The notes under the pieces are model-generated. The model ran no database searches. It had not been told where the DNA came from and was given only the letters and a program-made list of their open reading frames with translations. From a virus: 33,780 nucleotides of DNA. The DNA is taken from the IMG/VR virus record IMGVR_UViG_3300037460_000319, positions 1-33,780 of that record; one strand, 5' to 3'. The first letter of the stretch is position 1. Each line of letters starts with the position of its first letter. Below, in pieces: positions 14,321 to 20,995 of this stretch. The position numbers and the translations under genes are program-made.

Positions 14321-14631
14321 CAGGAACAAGACGTAAACCGGCCGATGTGCGCCGTGAAGAGATTTTAGATACCGCTTATGAGATCGCCGTAGCGGACGGG
14401 CTGGCAAGTGTTAGCGGTACGCAGATCGCCCGCAGGCTCAACGTCTCACGTGGCACTGTTACGTACCACGTGAAGAGTATGAAGACGTTGAAGTGTGATG
14501 TCATGAAACGGGCGGTACGCCTGCGAGCTCTCGGTTTAATAGCGCAGGGGCTTGTGGTACATAATCCGGTAGCGGTAAGGGCTCCGGTAGATCTAAGGCG
14601 TGAAGCTGCGGAACTGCTGATACGTCGTTAG
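14317..14631 (+). CDS. Short TetR-type HTH regulator
   Basis: 104 residues from ATG 14317, overlapping the nuclease stop. The N-terminal 60 residues match a TetR DNA-binding domain: RREEILDTAYEIAVADGLAS, then the HTH itself, GTQIARRLNVSRGTVTYHVKS. The usual ligand-binding domain (about 120 further residues) is missing; only a 40-residue tail remains. Truncated TetR-like proteins of this size recur in phage early operons. It is a candidate binder for one of the palindromic operators in this window. Its last 131 bp are overlapped antisense by the minus-strand gene 14501-14704. Confidence 0.78.
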   Translation: MTGTRRKPADVRREEILDTAYEIAVADGLASVSGTQIARRLNVSRGTVTYHVKSMKTLKCDVMKRAVRLRALGLIAQGLVVHNPVAVRAPVDLRREAAELLIRR

Positions 14632-14704
14632 AAGCGAAGACCAGGACAGCGGACGTCCCCCACACTATGACGGTGATTACTATCCAACGGAGGGTCGGGT
14701 TCAC
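14501..14704 (-). CDS. Small single-pass membrane protein, Pro-rich tail
   Basis: 67 residues from GTG 14704, in a GTGA overlap with the gene before it. A signal-anchor-like helix (WIVITVIVWGTSAVLVFA) is followed by a Pro/Leu-rich tail (LDLPEPLPLPDYVP). It overlaps the TetR-like gene antisense for 131 bp, so one of the two may be shorter than drawn. It is the last gene of the long leftward operon that also encodes the endolysin. A lysis accessory such as a spanin-like piece is possible, but no lipobox is present. Confidence 0.5.
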   Translation of the reverse strand: MNPTLRWIVITVIVWGTSAVLVFASNDVSAVPQLHALDLPEPLPLPDYVPQAPALLNRELAGVPPVS

Positions 14705-14868
14705 AACCCCGCCTCTCTAATCCGTTTAAGTTTATCGGCGAGTGCTTCATGCTCGCTGTCGGTTGCCCGGTACTTCTTCTCATACGGGCGGCCGGGTACG
14801 GTACGGTCTAGCTCCCGCTGTTTACGCTTGCGGGCGTTTGCGGCCGCCCGGTGCTCTTTACTTACCAT
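14701..14868 (-). CDS. Small highly basic protein
   Basis: 55 residues from ATG 14868. A TTG at 14886 would also fit, but GGTGG precedes the ATG. It is rich in Lys and Arg (HRAAANARKRKQRELDRTVP) with a C-terminal helix (EHEALADKLKRIREAGL). The start overlaps the end of the upstream membrane-protein gene by 11 bp. It could bind nucleic acid; no family is recognised. Confidence 0.6.
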   Translation of the reverse strand: MVSKEHRAAANARKRKQRELDRTVPGRPYEKKYRATDSEHEALADKLKRIREAGL

Positions 14869-15022
14869 CGACTGACCACCACCCAAAAGTTAACCCTATC
14901 ACGGCAGCCACGACCATAGAACCGACTAGCTCAGCCGGATTCATGACTGCGAGCGCTCCGGTGTAGTGCAGGCCCCACACTACCGCAAGCCCCGCGCCAT
15001 ACGATGTGAACATGAATTTCAT
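14858..15022 (-). CDS. Two-helix small membrane protein, holin candidate
   Basis: 54 residues from ATG 15022, in an ATGA overlap with the preceding gene. Two hydrophobic segments, about residues 8-26 (AGLAVVWGLHYTGALAV) and 32-49 (ELVGSMVVAAVIGLTFGW), are joined by a short turn, with charges only at the ends. Size and topology fit a small holin or pinholin. It is in the same operon as the M15 endolysin (16456-16767), which supports a lysis role, but a second holin-like gene exists at 2275-2562. Confidence 0.6.
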   Translation of the reverse strand: MKFMFTSYGAGLAVVWGLHYTGALAVMNPAELVGSMVVAAVIGLTFGWWSVDGK

Positions 15023-15330
15023 GGTATCACCTTCATTGCTCTGTGGTACGCCGACGTAGGCTCGATTGGTCGGCCCTTGTCGAGGACCGCTTTCATCTCG
15101 GCCAGAAGGGCTAAGAGTTCGTCATGGGTTGGTGCGTCAGTGGGTACGACGAGCGACAGCGGGTGGTCGCTTCCGAAGGTGGAGTCGATCAGTTGTCCCG
15201 CTTTGGGGCCTTCTGCTTCTCTCCAATAGCCGTCACTCCCACGCAATGAACTGTCACGGGGGTCCACCTCGAGCATACGCACGTCAAGGCCGTTCTTCGT
15301 TTTGTAGGTTTCTCCTAGCTTGAATCTCAT
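15019..15330 (-). CDS. Protein of unknown function
   Basis: 103 residues from ATG 15330, whose ATGA overlaps the stop of the HTH gene. The longer upstream frame runs through the HTH coding region and is rejected. The N-terminal part is strand-rich with a KTKNGLDVRMLEVDPRDSSL segment resembling short KOW/SH3-like phage proteins. The C-terminus is helical (HDELLALLAEMKAVLDKG). It lies between the HTH regulator and a small membrane protein. No function is recognised. Confidence 0.62.
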   Translation of the reverse strand: MRFKLGETYKTKNGLDVRMLEVDPRDSSLRGSDGYWREAEGPKAGQLIDSTFGSDHPLSLVVPTDAPTHDELLALLAEMKAVLDKGRPIEPTSAYHRAMKVIP

Positions 15331-15716
15331 GTCAGTTCTCCAGGTGGCATTGGAACCACAACGTGTTTGATAAGCGCGGAGTGCACGGGTTCTAAAGGGC
15401 TGTCCAGGCTGTAGTACAACCGCATCTCGCCGATCTTCTCCACAATAGTGCGTTCCCACTGCCCGTTATACTTGGCATAAACAAAGTGGCGTCCGGGCGC
15501 TATAGACTCCTCGAACTCACGGCGAGTCATACGCTTGGGCGTGCTGCGGCTCAACTCTAACTGAGCCCGTGCACTGATCAGTGCGTAGTCAGGTATGGCG
15601 GCGGTGGTGCGCCATGACTTGTAGGTGTCCTCTGGCACCCCTAGCCGCTCGGCTGCCTGCGGCTGGGTGAGTTTCAGCTCACTGCGGATTGCTTCTAGGT
15701 CGGTCCATGTGTCCAC
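15327..15716 (-). CDS. HTH (Cro/CI-like) protein, candidate repressor of the palindromic operators
   Basis: 129 residues from GTG 15716, with a strong ribosome site (GAGGAG, 7-nt spacing). The first 50 residues form a helix-turn-helix: SELKLTQPQAAERLGVPEDT with the recognition helix following (YKSWRTT). The C-terminal half (residues 70-129) is strand-rich and shares its style with small phage early proteins (FVYAKYNGQWERTIVEKIGE). It is the first gene behind the promoter at 15751-15779, which carries GTGACGGCGTCAC in its spacer. Autoregulation is therefore a plausible inference, with the promoters at 3907 and 29480 as further targets. Confidence 0.7.
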   Translation of the reverse strand: MDTWTDLEAIRSELKLTQPQAAERLGVPEDTYKSWRTTAAIPDYALISARAQLELSRSTPKRMTRREFEESIAPGRHFVYAKYNGQWERTIVEKIGEMRLYYSLDSPLEPVHSALIKHVVVPMPPGELT

Positions 15717-15750
15717 GTTACATCTCCTCGTTTGTTAACTGTTACAGGGG

Positions 15751-15779
15751 AGTATAGGCGCGTGACGGCGTCACGTCAA
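15751..15779 (-). promoter_or_regulatory. Sigma70-type promoter with palindromic operator in spacer (P3)
   Basis: Leftward reading: TTGACG (15774-15779), 17-bp spacer, TATACT (15751-15756). The palindrome GTGACGGCGTCAC lies at 15762-15774, shifted 2 bp toward the -35 compared with the other two copies, so that it shares one base with it. It drives the HTH gene and the small membrane-protein genes downstream. Confidence 0.83.
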
Positions 15780-15794
15780 GGGGTTTATTTCACT

Positions 15795-16244
15795 CTAGGG
15801 ATGTACGCTAACAAACGTATTGCCACTTTTTATAACCTCACGCTTATCTGATTCAAACGTGATGTCCGTAACTATCGACCCCTCTAATATCTTTGACGGG
15901 TCAACGTCAGCATTTTTTCCGTCTTCGTACTCCACCCAATACATCATCGTGCCTATGTCGCACGGTACTGCTTGGCTTCTGAAATACTTCTTCCATGGTG
16001 GGTTTTTATTAGAGCAAAGGTGGTGGTCGAGTTGAAGCTCTGCATCCTGTTGCGTGTACCCGCAGCCGCTACAGCGGGTTCTATCGTTATGTTCTACCCT
16101 GATCCACACGTCATTACGTTTACCACAGTGTGGGCAATTACCGAAGTTATGGGCCGTTGCGTCCTTCGCTCTGTATAGGTCTAACTGATACTCTTTATTG
16201 CAGCTAGAGCACAGACGGTAGACGACAGTCTCAGGCACGCTCAC
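15795..16244 (-). CDS. Protein with two zinc-binding motifs
   Basis: 149 residues from GTG 16244, which overlaps the upstream stop as GTGA like most neighbours; longer frames are possible (ATG 16310) but overlap the previous gene by 70 bp. It has a CSSC...CPHC pair (about 12-40) and CSGCGYTQQ followed by LQLDHHLCSN (His/Cys), suggesting two zinc sites, the second rubredoxin- or restriction-alleviation-like in style. The C-terminal 60 residues are strand-rich. It ends the part of the leftward operon upstream of P3. Nucleic-acid binding is possible, but not shown. Confidence 0.62.
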   Translation of the reverse strand: MSVPETVVYRLCSSCNKEYQLDLYRAKDATAHNFGNCPHCGKRNDVWIRVEHNDRTRCSGCGYTQQDAELQLDHHLCSNKNPPWKKYFRSQAVPCDIGTMMYWVEYEDGKNADVDPSKILEGSIVTDITFESDKREVIKSGNTFVSVHP

Positions 16245-16459
16245 GTCGCCACCAGCCCGCAATAGCCCTTCCCGCTGTACTTCTTTTCGGGTGGCGTCCA
16301 CTCTGGCCATGATCGACCTGGCACGGAAGGCGGCCGCACGGTTGGCCTGTCGGTGTAGGTGTGCTCGATCCACGCCATGCACCGCGCGCCCTCACACCTT
16401 CTATTCACATTAACGCACATGTGGCTCGTTATTGCGTCTTCGCTGGTTACGATCTTCAC
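16241..16459 (-). CDS. Small Cys-containing protein of unknown function
   Basis: 72 residues from GTG 16459, overlapping the endolysin stop by 4 bp and using GGAGGTG as ribosome site. It contains MCVNVNRRCEGARCMAWIEH (three Cys) and a Pro-rich middle, then GKGYCGLVAT. The spacing of the Cys could make a zinc or disulfide site. Position between endolysin and zinc protein gives no clear role. Confidence 0.58.
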   Translation of the reverse strand: MKIVTSEDAITSHMCVNVNRRCEGARCMAWIEHTYTDRPTVRPPSVPGRSWPEWTPPEKKYSGKGYCGLVAT

Positions 16460-16767
16460 TTCACACCTCCATGCTCTAAGCTGAAATGGTTGCCGTCGTT
16501 GAACCGGCCACCCCATGACCCACCGATTGATTCCCAGTACAGACCGAGAGGCTCGTAGTCCTCGGTCTGGGTGAGATATACACCGTCTTTGAACAGGTTG
16601 AAGTCAACAGCGAGCCGTTTCCGGTGCAGGCTCTTCCACTTCCCGTAGATAGCACGTGGGTCACGGTACGCATCGCCGAACGTCAGCTCATACCCCAGCT
16701 GTTCAGCGTGCAGGATGAGCAGCGCCACCATGTGGGTGAAACGGCTTTGTTTGGTTTGTAGGGCCAT
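16456..16767 (-). CDS. M15-family peptidoglycan peptidase (endolysin)
   Basis: 103 residues from ATG 16767. The TTG at 16788 lies before the GGAG ribosome site and is rejected. It shows the LAS/M15 zinc peptidase core: TFGDAYRDPR, SLHRKRLAVDFN (His48, Asp55) and GGRFNDGNHFSLEHGG (His94), as in T5-type endolysins that cut the L-Ala-D-Glu or D-Ala cross-bridge. There is no signal peptide, so a holin would be needed. It is encoded in the leftward operon with replication genes, not beside the holin-like gene at 2275, an unusual split. The 54-residue membrane protein at 14858 may be its operon-mate holin. Confidence 0.88.
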   Translation of the reverse strand: MALQTKQSRFTHMVALLILHAEQLGYELTFGDAYRDPRAIYGKWKSLHRKRLAVDFNLFKDGVYLTQTEDYEPLGLYWESIGGSWGGRFNDGNHFSLEHGGVK

Positions 16768-16771
16768 TGGG

Positions 16772-17053
16772 TTATTGCTCCAGGTCAACGATAGTGAACG
16801 GTGGGTGCCTGACGTGCTGGCCGCCGTCCGTATGCCGTGGGGTTACAGTCCAGACCGGATACCCGCTTAAGGTATCTTGGCGGGAAAACTCGTAAACACC
16901 GTTCGACACTGGACCGTGGATCTCCCTCTGACATTCAACATAAAAGTCGTAGTCCATGTATACCGCGAGTTGCGGCACGTACTCAGGGCCGTTCTGGCCT
17001 TGCAACTCTCGGCTCTTTTTCCATAACGCGTTTAACGCTTCTTCGATCTTCAT
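16772..17053 (-). CDS. Small protein of unknown function
   Basis: 93 residues from ATG 17053 in an ATGA overlap with the upstream stop. An N-terminal helix (MKIEEALNALWKKSRELQ) is followed by a strand-rich part with many aromatic residues (VYMDYDFYVECQREIHGP). Its codons run to 5 bp before the endolysin ATG. No recognised family; a lysis or early accessory role would be guesswork. Confidence 0.65.
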   Translation of the reverse strand: MKIEEALNALWKKSRELQGQNGPEYVPQLAVYMDYDFYVECQREIHGPVSNGVYEFSRQDTLSGYPVWTVTPRHTDGGQHVRHPPFTIVDLEQ

Positions 17054-17376
17054 GGTGTGGGCTCCGCGTTCGGTAGGTGGCACCCTTTCAGTATGAAGGC
17101 ACCGAGGCCAATGCTTAGTGTTAGGGTCACCCTCTGCTCTGAGGTTAGCTTCTTCCAAGCAGGGCAGCCACCGTTGTAAGGGCAGTCATCACACGTTGTT
17201 ACGATGATCATCTTCTTGGGTGGACCGTCTGGCTGCTCTGCAGGCTCCGCGTCAATCGCCCCTAGAGCGATGCAACAGGCTTCGTCTTGTCTAACAGACG
17301 GCAGAGCGGCTATTTCCTTAAGTGCCCGCAACATACCGCCGCATGACGGGCAGCCGGTTAGGTTGTCGGTGTTCAT
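17050..17376 (-). CDS. Two-module cysteine protein (GCPSCGG plus CDDCPYNGGC)
   Basis: 108 residues from ATG 17376. The N-terminal module MNTDNLTGCPSCGG is identical to that of the gene just upstream. The C-terminal module has TTCDDCPYNGGCPAWKKL and KGCHL, closely related to the gene at 10277-10579. The two parts look like separate zinc or iron-sulfur pieces joined by a linker (EPAEQPDGPP). It overlaps both neighbours by 4 bp. Composition suggests shuffling of Cys modules between two oppositely oriented operons; function unknown. Confidence 0.7.
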   Translation of the reverse strand: MNTDNLTGCPSCGGMLRALKEIAALPSVRQDEACCIALGAIDAEPAEQPDGPPKKMIIVTTCDDCPYNGGCPAWKKLTSEQRVTLTLSIGLGAFILKGCHLPNAEPTP

Positions 17377-17383
17377 GATGTTA
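17336..17383. repeat. 48-bp perfect direct repeat, copy 1
   Basis: Identical over 48 bp to 17650-17697. It covers the last bases before the ATG and the first codons (MNTDNLTGCPSCGG) of the gene 17050-17376. Confidence 0.97.
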
Positions 17384-17690
17384 GCTCTGGTTGAATGCAA
17401 GTGAGCGGGACGTACACCGGGTTCCGGTTTGGTCCGGGGGACACCAAGGCGGCTTTAAATACGTCCGTCACATGGAACGCGTAACCCTCATCGTGGTAGC
17501 ACGTCACCCGGCCGTTACGAAGGGTGCGGGTTCCTAGATAGATACCGGACACCACAGCGGTTCTCTCTTCCCATGTCTTAACGCCGCCTGACAGCCACTG
17601 ACGTTTTAGTGTCGCTGTCGCTGTTACTCTCTGTCCGTATTCGGGGGTGCCGCCGCATGACGGGCAGCCGGTTAGGTTGTCGGTGTTCAT
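17373..17690 (-). CDS. Protein with N-terminal GCPSCGG zinc-knuckle motif
   Basis: 105 residues from ATG 17690 (AGGAG 11 nt upstream). It opens with the same MNTDNLTGCPSCGG as its downstream neighbour and then diverges: a strand-rich domain with GGVKTWEERTAVVSGIYLG and CYHDEGYAFHVTDVF. The N-terminal CxxC resembles a half zinc ribbon of the kind fused to small phage proteins. Recombination between the two 48-bp repeats would delete almost all of this gene. No function is assigned. Confidence 0.68.
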   Translation of the reverse strand: MNTDNLTGCPSCGGTPEYGQRVTATATLKRQWLSGGVKTWEERTAVVSGIYLGTRTLRNGRVTCYHDEGYAFHVTDVFKAALVSPGPNRNPVYVPLTCIQPELTS

Positions 17691-17697
17691 GATGTTA
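17650..17697. repeat. 48-bp perfect direct repeat, copy 2
   Basis: Identical to 17336-17383. Here it spans the start of the gene 17373-17690 and reaches the stop of 17695-18231. Confidence 0.97.
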
Positions 17698-18231
17698 TTG
17701 CTCCTGTCTGGGTCGGTTCTGTTGTGGGGTGTAGTAGGGGTTCCCAGGCTGCACCACTTCGGCATCCTCCCAAGCCCACCAACCGTAGGGGCGCTTGCAT
17801 AACCCTTTAAGGCCCAATAATCGGCGGTCGGCGACGGTAATGTCTTGCACGCACAGCCTTCCTTTGCTGTCGCGGCGCACCAACATGTACATGTAGCGAT
17901 GCCATAGAAAATGTTCGTTACGCTCTGAGCGTGAAACCTTCAGCAGATCGCATTCACGTATCCTCCGGTCGTTTGAATCGTAGAAGTGGTATTCTCTAGC
18001 CACGTCGGCCAACGGGCGTAACGCTAGACCGTTGTACCCCTTGAAAAGACGTCGAAAAGTGGTACTGCCTACCTCATGATGGCACCCACCCCGGTCCGCG
18101 TCCCACTTCCCGAAGGCAGCATATAGGTCTTTGGAGGTGACGGTGCTCTCACCCTCCGAAACAACGCACGCTTCACGAATGAAGCCGTTGATGAGGGTTT
18201 CTATTTCACGCTGTTCATCTAAATTGTTCAT
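17695..18231 (-). CDS. D5-like C-terminal winged-helix domain protein
   Basis: 178 residues from ATG 18231, overlapping the primase-helicase stop by 4 bp. Residues 10-70 (INGFIREACVVSEG, SKDLYAAFGKWDADRGG, STTFRRLFKG) follow the pattern of the winged-helix domain at the C-terminus of D5-type phage and plasmid primases (F..E.C, LY.AY..W, T...F...L). The primase itself retains a similar segment (VLAAYQKWCRENN), so this is a separate second copy, not a simple split. The C-terminal half is basic and Trp/Tyr-rich. It probably contacts DNA or the primase at the origin. Confidence 0.68.
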   Translation of the reverse strand: MNNLDEQREIETLINGFIREACVVSEGESTVTSKDLYAAFGKWDADRGGCHHEVGSTTFRRLFKGYNGLALRPLADVAREYHFYDSNDRRIRECDLLKVSRSERNEHFLWHRYMYMLVRRDSKGRLCVQDITVADRRLLGLKGLCKRPYGWWAWEDAEVVQPGNPYYTPQQNRPRQEQ

Positions 18232-20759
18232 TTTGTCACCGCCGTTAGGTGGGGTTGAAAGGCGCCTTGTGTGGCTGACGGTACGGTCTCGACGTCGGGG
18301 ATAAGCCTTATCCCCTTGTAGCCTGACGTCGTGGGGTGCCCGTCGACTCTGACTGACTTGGCGACTTTGACCTCGGCACCGTCAATCGAGGGGAAAAGTT
18401 TCTTAAAATCGATTATGAAGTCGCTTTTAGTCTTCTGCCGCACGTTATTTTCACGACACCACTTTTGGTATGCGGCCAACACGTCGATGCTTCTACACTT
18501 ACCCTTCGGGTCCACTACGAAGTACTCCTCCAGGAACCCAAGCATAGGCCGGTTGGCGGTTTTCAGTTCCTCAATTGCCTCCGCTGAGGTAGGCGGGAAA
18601 GTGAAACGGCCGCTGTTGACTAAAAGCCTTCGCGCGCCCTCTACAGCCCACGCGGTGATCCCCGCTACCTCAGCGAGCAGCTTCTGTAACAACCCCCTAT
18701 CTTGCTGCTCTTCGGTGAACTCGCGAGTGAATTTGAGGATCATGAATCGGTTAGCACTCGCCCCGGAGCTGTCTCGCATAGTGGGTATAGAGTTGCAGGC
18801 CATGAGGACCTTGGCATCAAGGCGGCCGCCCCACGTTTTTTGAGTGTGCAATAGCTGGATGCTCACCCGTTCGTTAGATGACGCTTTGTTTAAAAATGCC
18901 AAGGCTTGCGTGGCATCTTGACGCGAAGGGGGTTTAGCTTCTAGGTCAAGCATTATGCGAGAGTGCCGGAAGCTGCTTTGTGTTTTGCCGTCGGCTAGAT
19001 TGCTGAATGTGAAATCCCCACAAGCGTGCGGACCTAGTATCTCGGTTAGAACTTCAAGCGCAACACCCTTCCCAGCCCGGCTGGCTCCCTCAAGTGCGAT
19101 GACTTTGTGGAGGTTCAGCAGATCGGTGAACAGGCAGTACCCGAAGATTTCCTGTAGTAACTCGCGTCGCTCCACATCGTTGAATATGCTCTCTAGAAAC
19201 GCGTCCCACTGTGGGCATTTGGAGGCAGGGCTGTACTCTACCTGCAGGGTATCTAGGTTGAGGTTCTCTTTGTTGTGCGCTACCAGGTGCGGGCCGCCGT
19301 TAAGGTCAAGCACGCCGTTGAGGAAATATACTCGTTTATCGAGGGGGGGCAGGGTGAGCTTGTCCGCCGCCATATAGAGTGTTTTCTGCGTGCCCGCTAT
19401 GTTGCCCACGGTGGCCTTGAGAGGCTCCAAAGCTTGTAAGGTCGCAGTTTCAAACCATTCCGGGTCTAGCTCCTCCCAGTGTTGGCCGTTCCACCATCGT
19501 AAGTCGCCCCTGAAGCCTTTTAGTCTGGACGGGGTAAAGACCTCATTGAGCATCAATCTGGCGTTACCGCCGTGGGACGTGGTGGGGCGCGATAACGCCT
19601 TCATGGGGATATCTGCCACGGCCATGAGTTCTTCAGAGAATACGGCCGGTTGTCCTTCAGGCTTGGCGCTGGCCGGGGTTAAAGCGTTACGGACCATGTC
19701 CAGCAGCCCCTTGCTCTTAAACTCGGCGCCTTTCATCCCACTGAGCAGTTGGTCACACAGGAGGGCGTTTTGGAGGGCGTTACACCTCGATGAACGTATC
19801 TCATCAATTACGGCGGGTATTTGCTCCGGGTCGCTGCCGCTCTCGTTTATTCGGGTGATCAGACCGACGTACACATCACCAGGTGCGGCCTGGGGGCCGA
19901 ATGCTGCAGCCGTATCAAACCCGGACGGCAGCTTGTAGCCCTTCGTCATGGCCTCGCCGAATACGCTGGCGATGGTGCGCGTTGCACCTGTGCCGGGTTC
20001 GGCTTTAAGGCTGTTCCATTGTTGTTCCACTGTGGTGTAGTCAAGCAGACCGGGGGCGCTCTCTGACCATTCAACCCACAGCGCATAGCCTACGTCGGGG
20101 GTGTCGTGGAAGTGGTGGCGGAGAGACATACCCATGTTGATCCACTCCCCACGTGTACAGTCGGAGCTTATGAACGTTAGGGCTTGGCGCACGTCGTCGA
20201 CGTTTCGGTCTCCGACTGGGAGGTCTACGGGGTCGGCTGTAACGGTGACGGCTTCCAGTACTGAGCGGCAGGCGTCAGGGAGCTTCGGCAACAGCCCCAC
20301 GGGGTTCATCAGACGGAACACGCCGCCGTTTTTCTGGGGGTAGGCTGAGCCCGTGCAGATGTAGCCTTTACCGGCTGACCGGGTATCGAATCCTTCCAGC
20401 CCTTTGTGGTTGCTGTCTTGCTTCACCGACCAGTCGGGGGCCTGGAAGGCGTAGTGTTCCCCCCTACCGTCTTTGTTTCCCGGGGTGAACTGAACCAGGG
20501 CCGCGTCCCACGGTAGAGCACAACCGAGGAGTTGCTCAACGGCTTCGCGGGTTGCGCCTTTGTAGGCGTCCAGATCGATGACGGTGACGCCTTCGGGGAT
20601 CGGCACTCCGATGTACTCAGAAGGCCAATGCAATGACTCGGGTGGTTGCTGTGCGACTGCTCGCCAGTTCTCCCCCTCTTTAACGGCCGGTTTCTTGTTG
20701 GCTCTACACGGGAATACTGGTATGCCTGCGCCGGATAACTGGTGAGCTAACTCATTCAT
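18228..20759 (-). CDS. Primase-polymerase / SF3 helicase (D5/P4-type)
   Basis: 843 residues from ATG 20759. The N-terminal PrimPol domain shows VIDLD (Asp62, Asp64), GRGEHYAF (His102) and LEGFDTRSAGKGYICTGS (Asp125). A PriCT-like helical segment follows (about 185-265, ECWIN-type: TRGEWINMGMSLRHHF). The C-terminal superfamily 3 helicase has Walker A EGASRAGKG (about 557-565), then SRIMLDLEAKPPSR as Walker B region and LMACNSIPTMRDSSGA as motif C, ending in a winged-helix part. This is the usual length of phage primase-helicases. It would open and prime the origin predicted at 20996-21258, immediately upstream of its operon, and lay primers for the family A polymerase. Confidence 0.93.
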   Translation of the reverse strand: MNELAHQLSGAGIPVFPCRANKKPAVKEGENWRAVAQQPPESLHWPSEYIGVPIPEGVTVIDLDAYKGATREAVEQLLGCALPWDAALVQFTPGNKDGRGEHYAFQAPDWSVKQDSNHKGLEGFDTRSAGKGYICTGSAYPQKNGGVFRLMNPVGLLPKLPDACRSVLEAVTVTADPVDLPVGDRNVDDVRQALTFISSDCTRGEWINMGMSLRHHFHDTPDVGYALWVEWSESAPGLLDYTTVEQQWNSLKAEPGTGATRTIASVFGEAMTKGYKLPSGFDTAAAFGPQAAPGDVYVGLITRINESGSDPEQIPAVIDEIRSSRCNALQNALLCDQLLSGMKGAEFKSKGLLDMVRNALTPASAKPEGQPAVFSEELMAVADIPMKALSRPTTSHGGNARLMLNEVFTPSRLKGFRGDLRWWNGQHWEELDPEWFETATLQALEPLKATVGNIAGTQKTLYMAADKLTLPPLDKRVYFLNGVLDLNGGPHLVAHNKENLNLDTLQVEYSPASKCPQWDAFLESIFNDVERRELLQEIFGYCLFTDLLNLHKVIALEGASRAGKGVALEVLTEILGPHACGDFTFSNLADGKTQSSFRHSRIMLDLEAKPPSRQDATQALAFLNKASSNERVSIQLLHTQKTWGGRLDAKVLMACNSIPTMRDSSGASANRFMILKFTREFTEEQQDRGLLQKLLAEVAGITAWAVEGARRLLVNSGRFTFPPTSAEAIEELKTANRPMLGFLEEYFVVDPKGKCRSIDVLAAYQKWCRENNVRQKTKSDFIIDFKKLFPSIDGAEVKVAKSVRVDGHPTTSGYKGIRLIPDVETVPSATQGAFQPHLTAVTK

Positions 20760-20931
20760 AGCGACGTTCAGCTATTAGCTTCTCGACGCTGTCCTCAAAA
20801 ACTCTGGTCGTTCTCGGACCGAGTTTGATGGCGGTTAGGTCCCCCCTGGCTATGAGCACGTGGAGCATTTCGTTATCAATGTTCAGCAGCTCGTACACCT
20901 GAGCGGGGGTCAGCAGCTTACGTCTCGGCAC
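20752..20931 (-). CDS. Small excisionase-like winged-helix DNA-binding protein
   Basis: 59 residues from GTG 20931 (AAGGTTG upstream); longer frames would start inside the promoter and are rejected. It is a compact MerR/Xis-style wHTH: RRKLLTPAQVYELLNIDNEM, then LHVLIARGDLTAIKLGPRTT and FEDSVEKLI. It is the first gene of the primase operon, next to the iteron array. No integrase is visible, so a role as origin-binding initiator or autoregulator is more likely than excision. Its stop overlaps the primase start by 8 bp. Confidence 0.75.
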   Translation of the reverse strand: MPRRKLLTPAQVYELLNIDNEMLHVLIARGDLTAIKLGPRTTRVFEDSVEKLIAERRYE

Positions 20932-20965
20932 GGTTTCAACCTTCGGGTTAGGGTGGATAAGAAGG

Positions 20966-20994
20966 ATACTAGCCGTAGCACAACACCCTGTCAA
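20966..20994 (-). promoter_or_regulatory. Sigma70-type promoter of the primase operon (P4)
   Basis: Read leftward: TTGACA (20989-20994), 17-bp spacer, TAGTAT (20966-20971). The bases just upstream of the -10 are ACGGC, as in the promoters at 3907 and 29480. The -35 abuts the inverted repeat at 20996, so a protein filling the iterons would interfere with it. Confidence 0.83.
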
Positions 20995-20995
20995 C

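Noticed and set aside
15330-15459. Longer start for the gene 15019-15330
   Set aside because: It would lie inside the HTH gene in another frame, while ATG 15330 sits in the ATGA junction typical of this operon.
18331-18843. Plus-strand frames opposite the primase-helicase
   Set aside because: They are antisense shadows of a strongly conserved enzyme and lack ribosome sites.
20752-20931. Excisionase as evidence of a temperate phage
   Set aside because: No integrase or attachment-site repeat is visible; the wHTH fold is shared by many other regulators.
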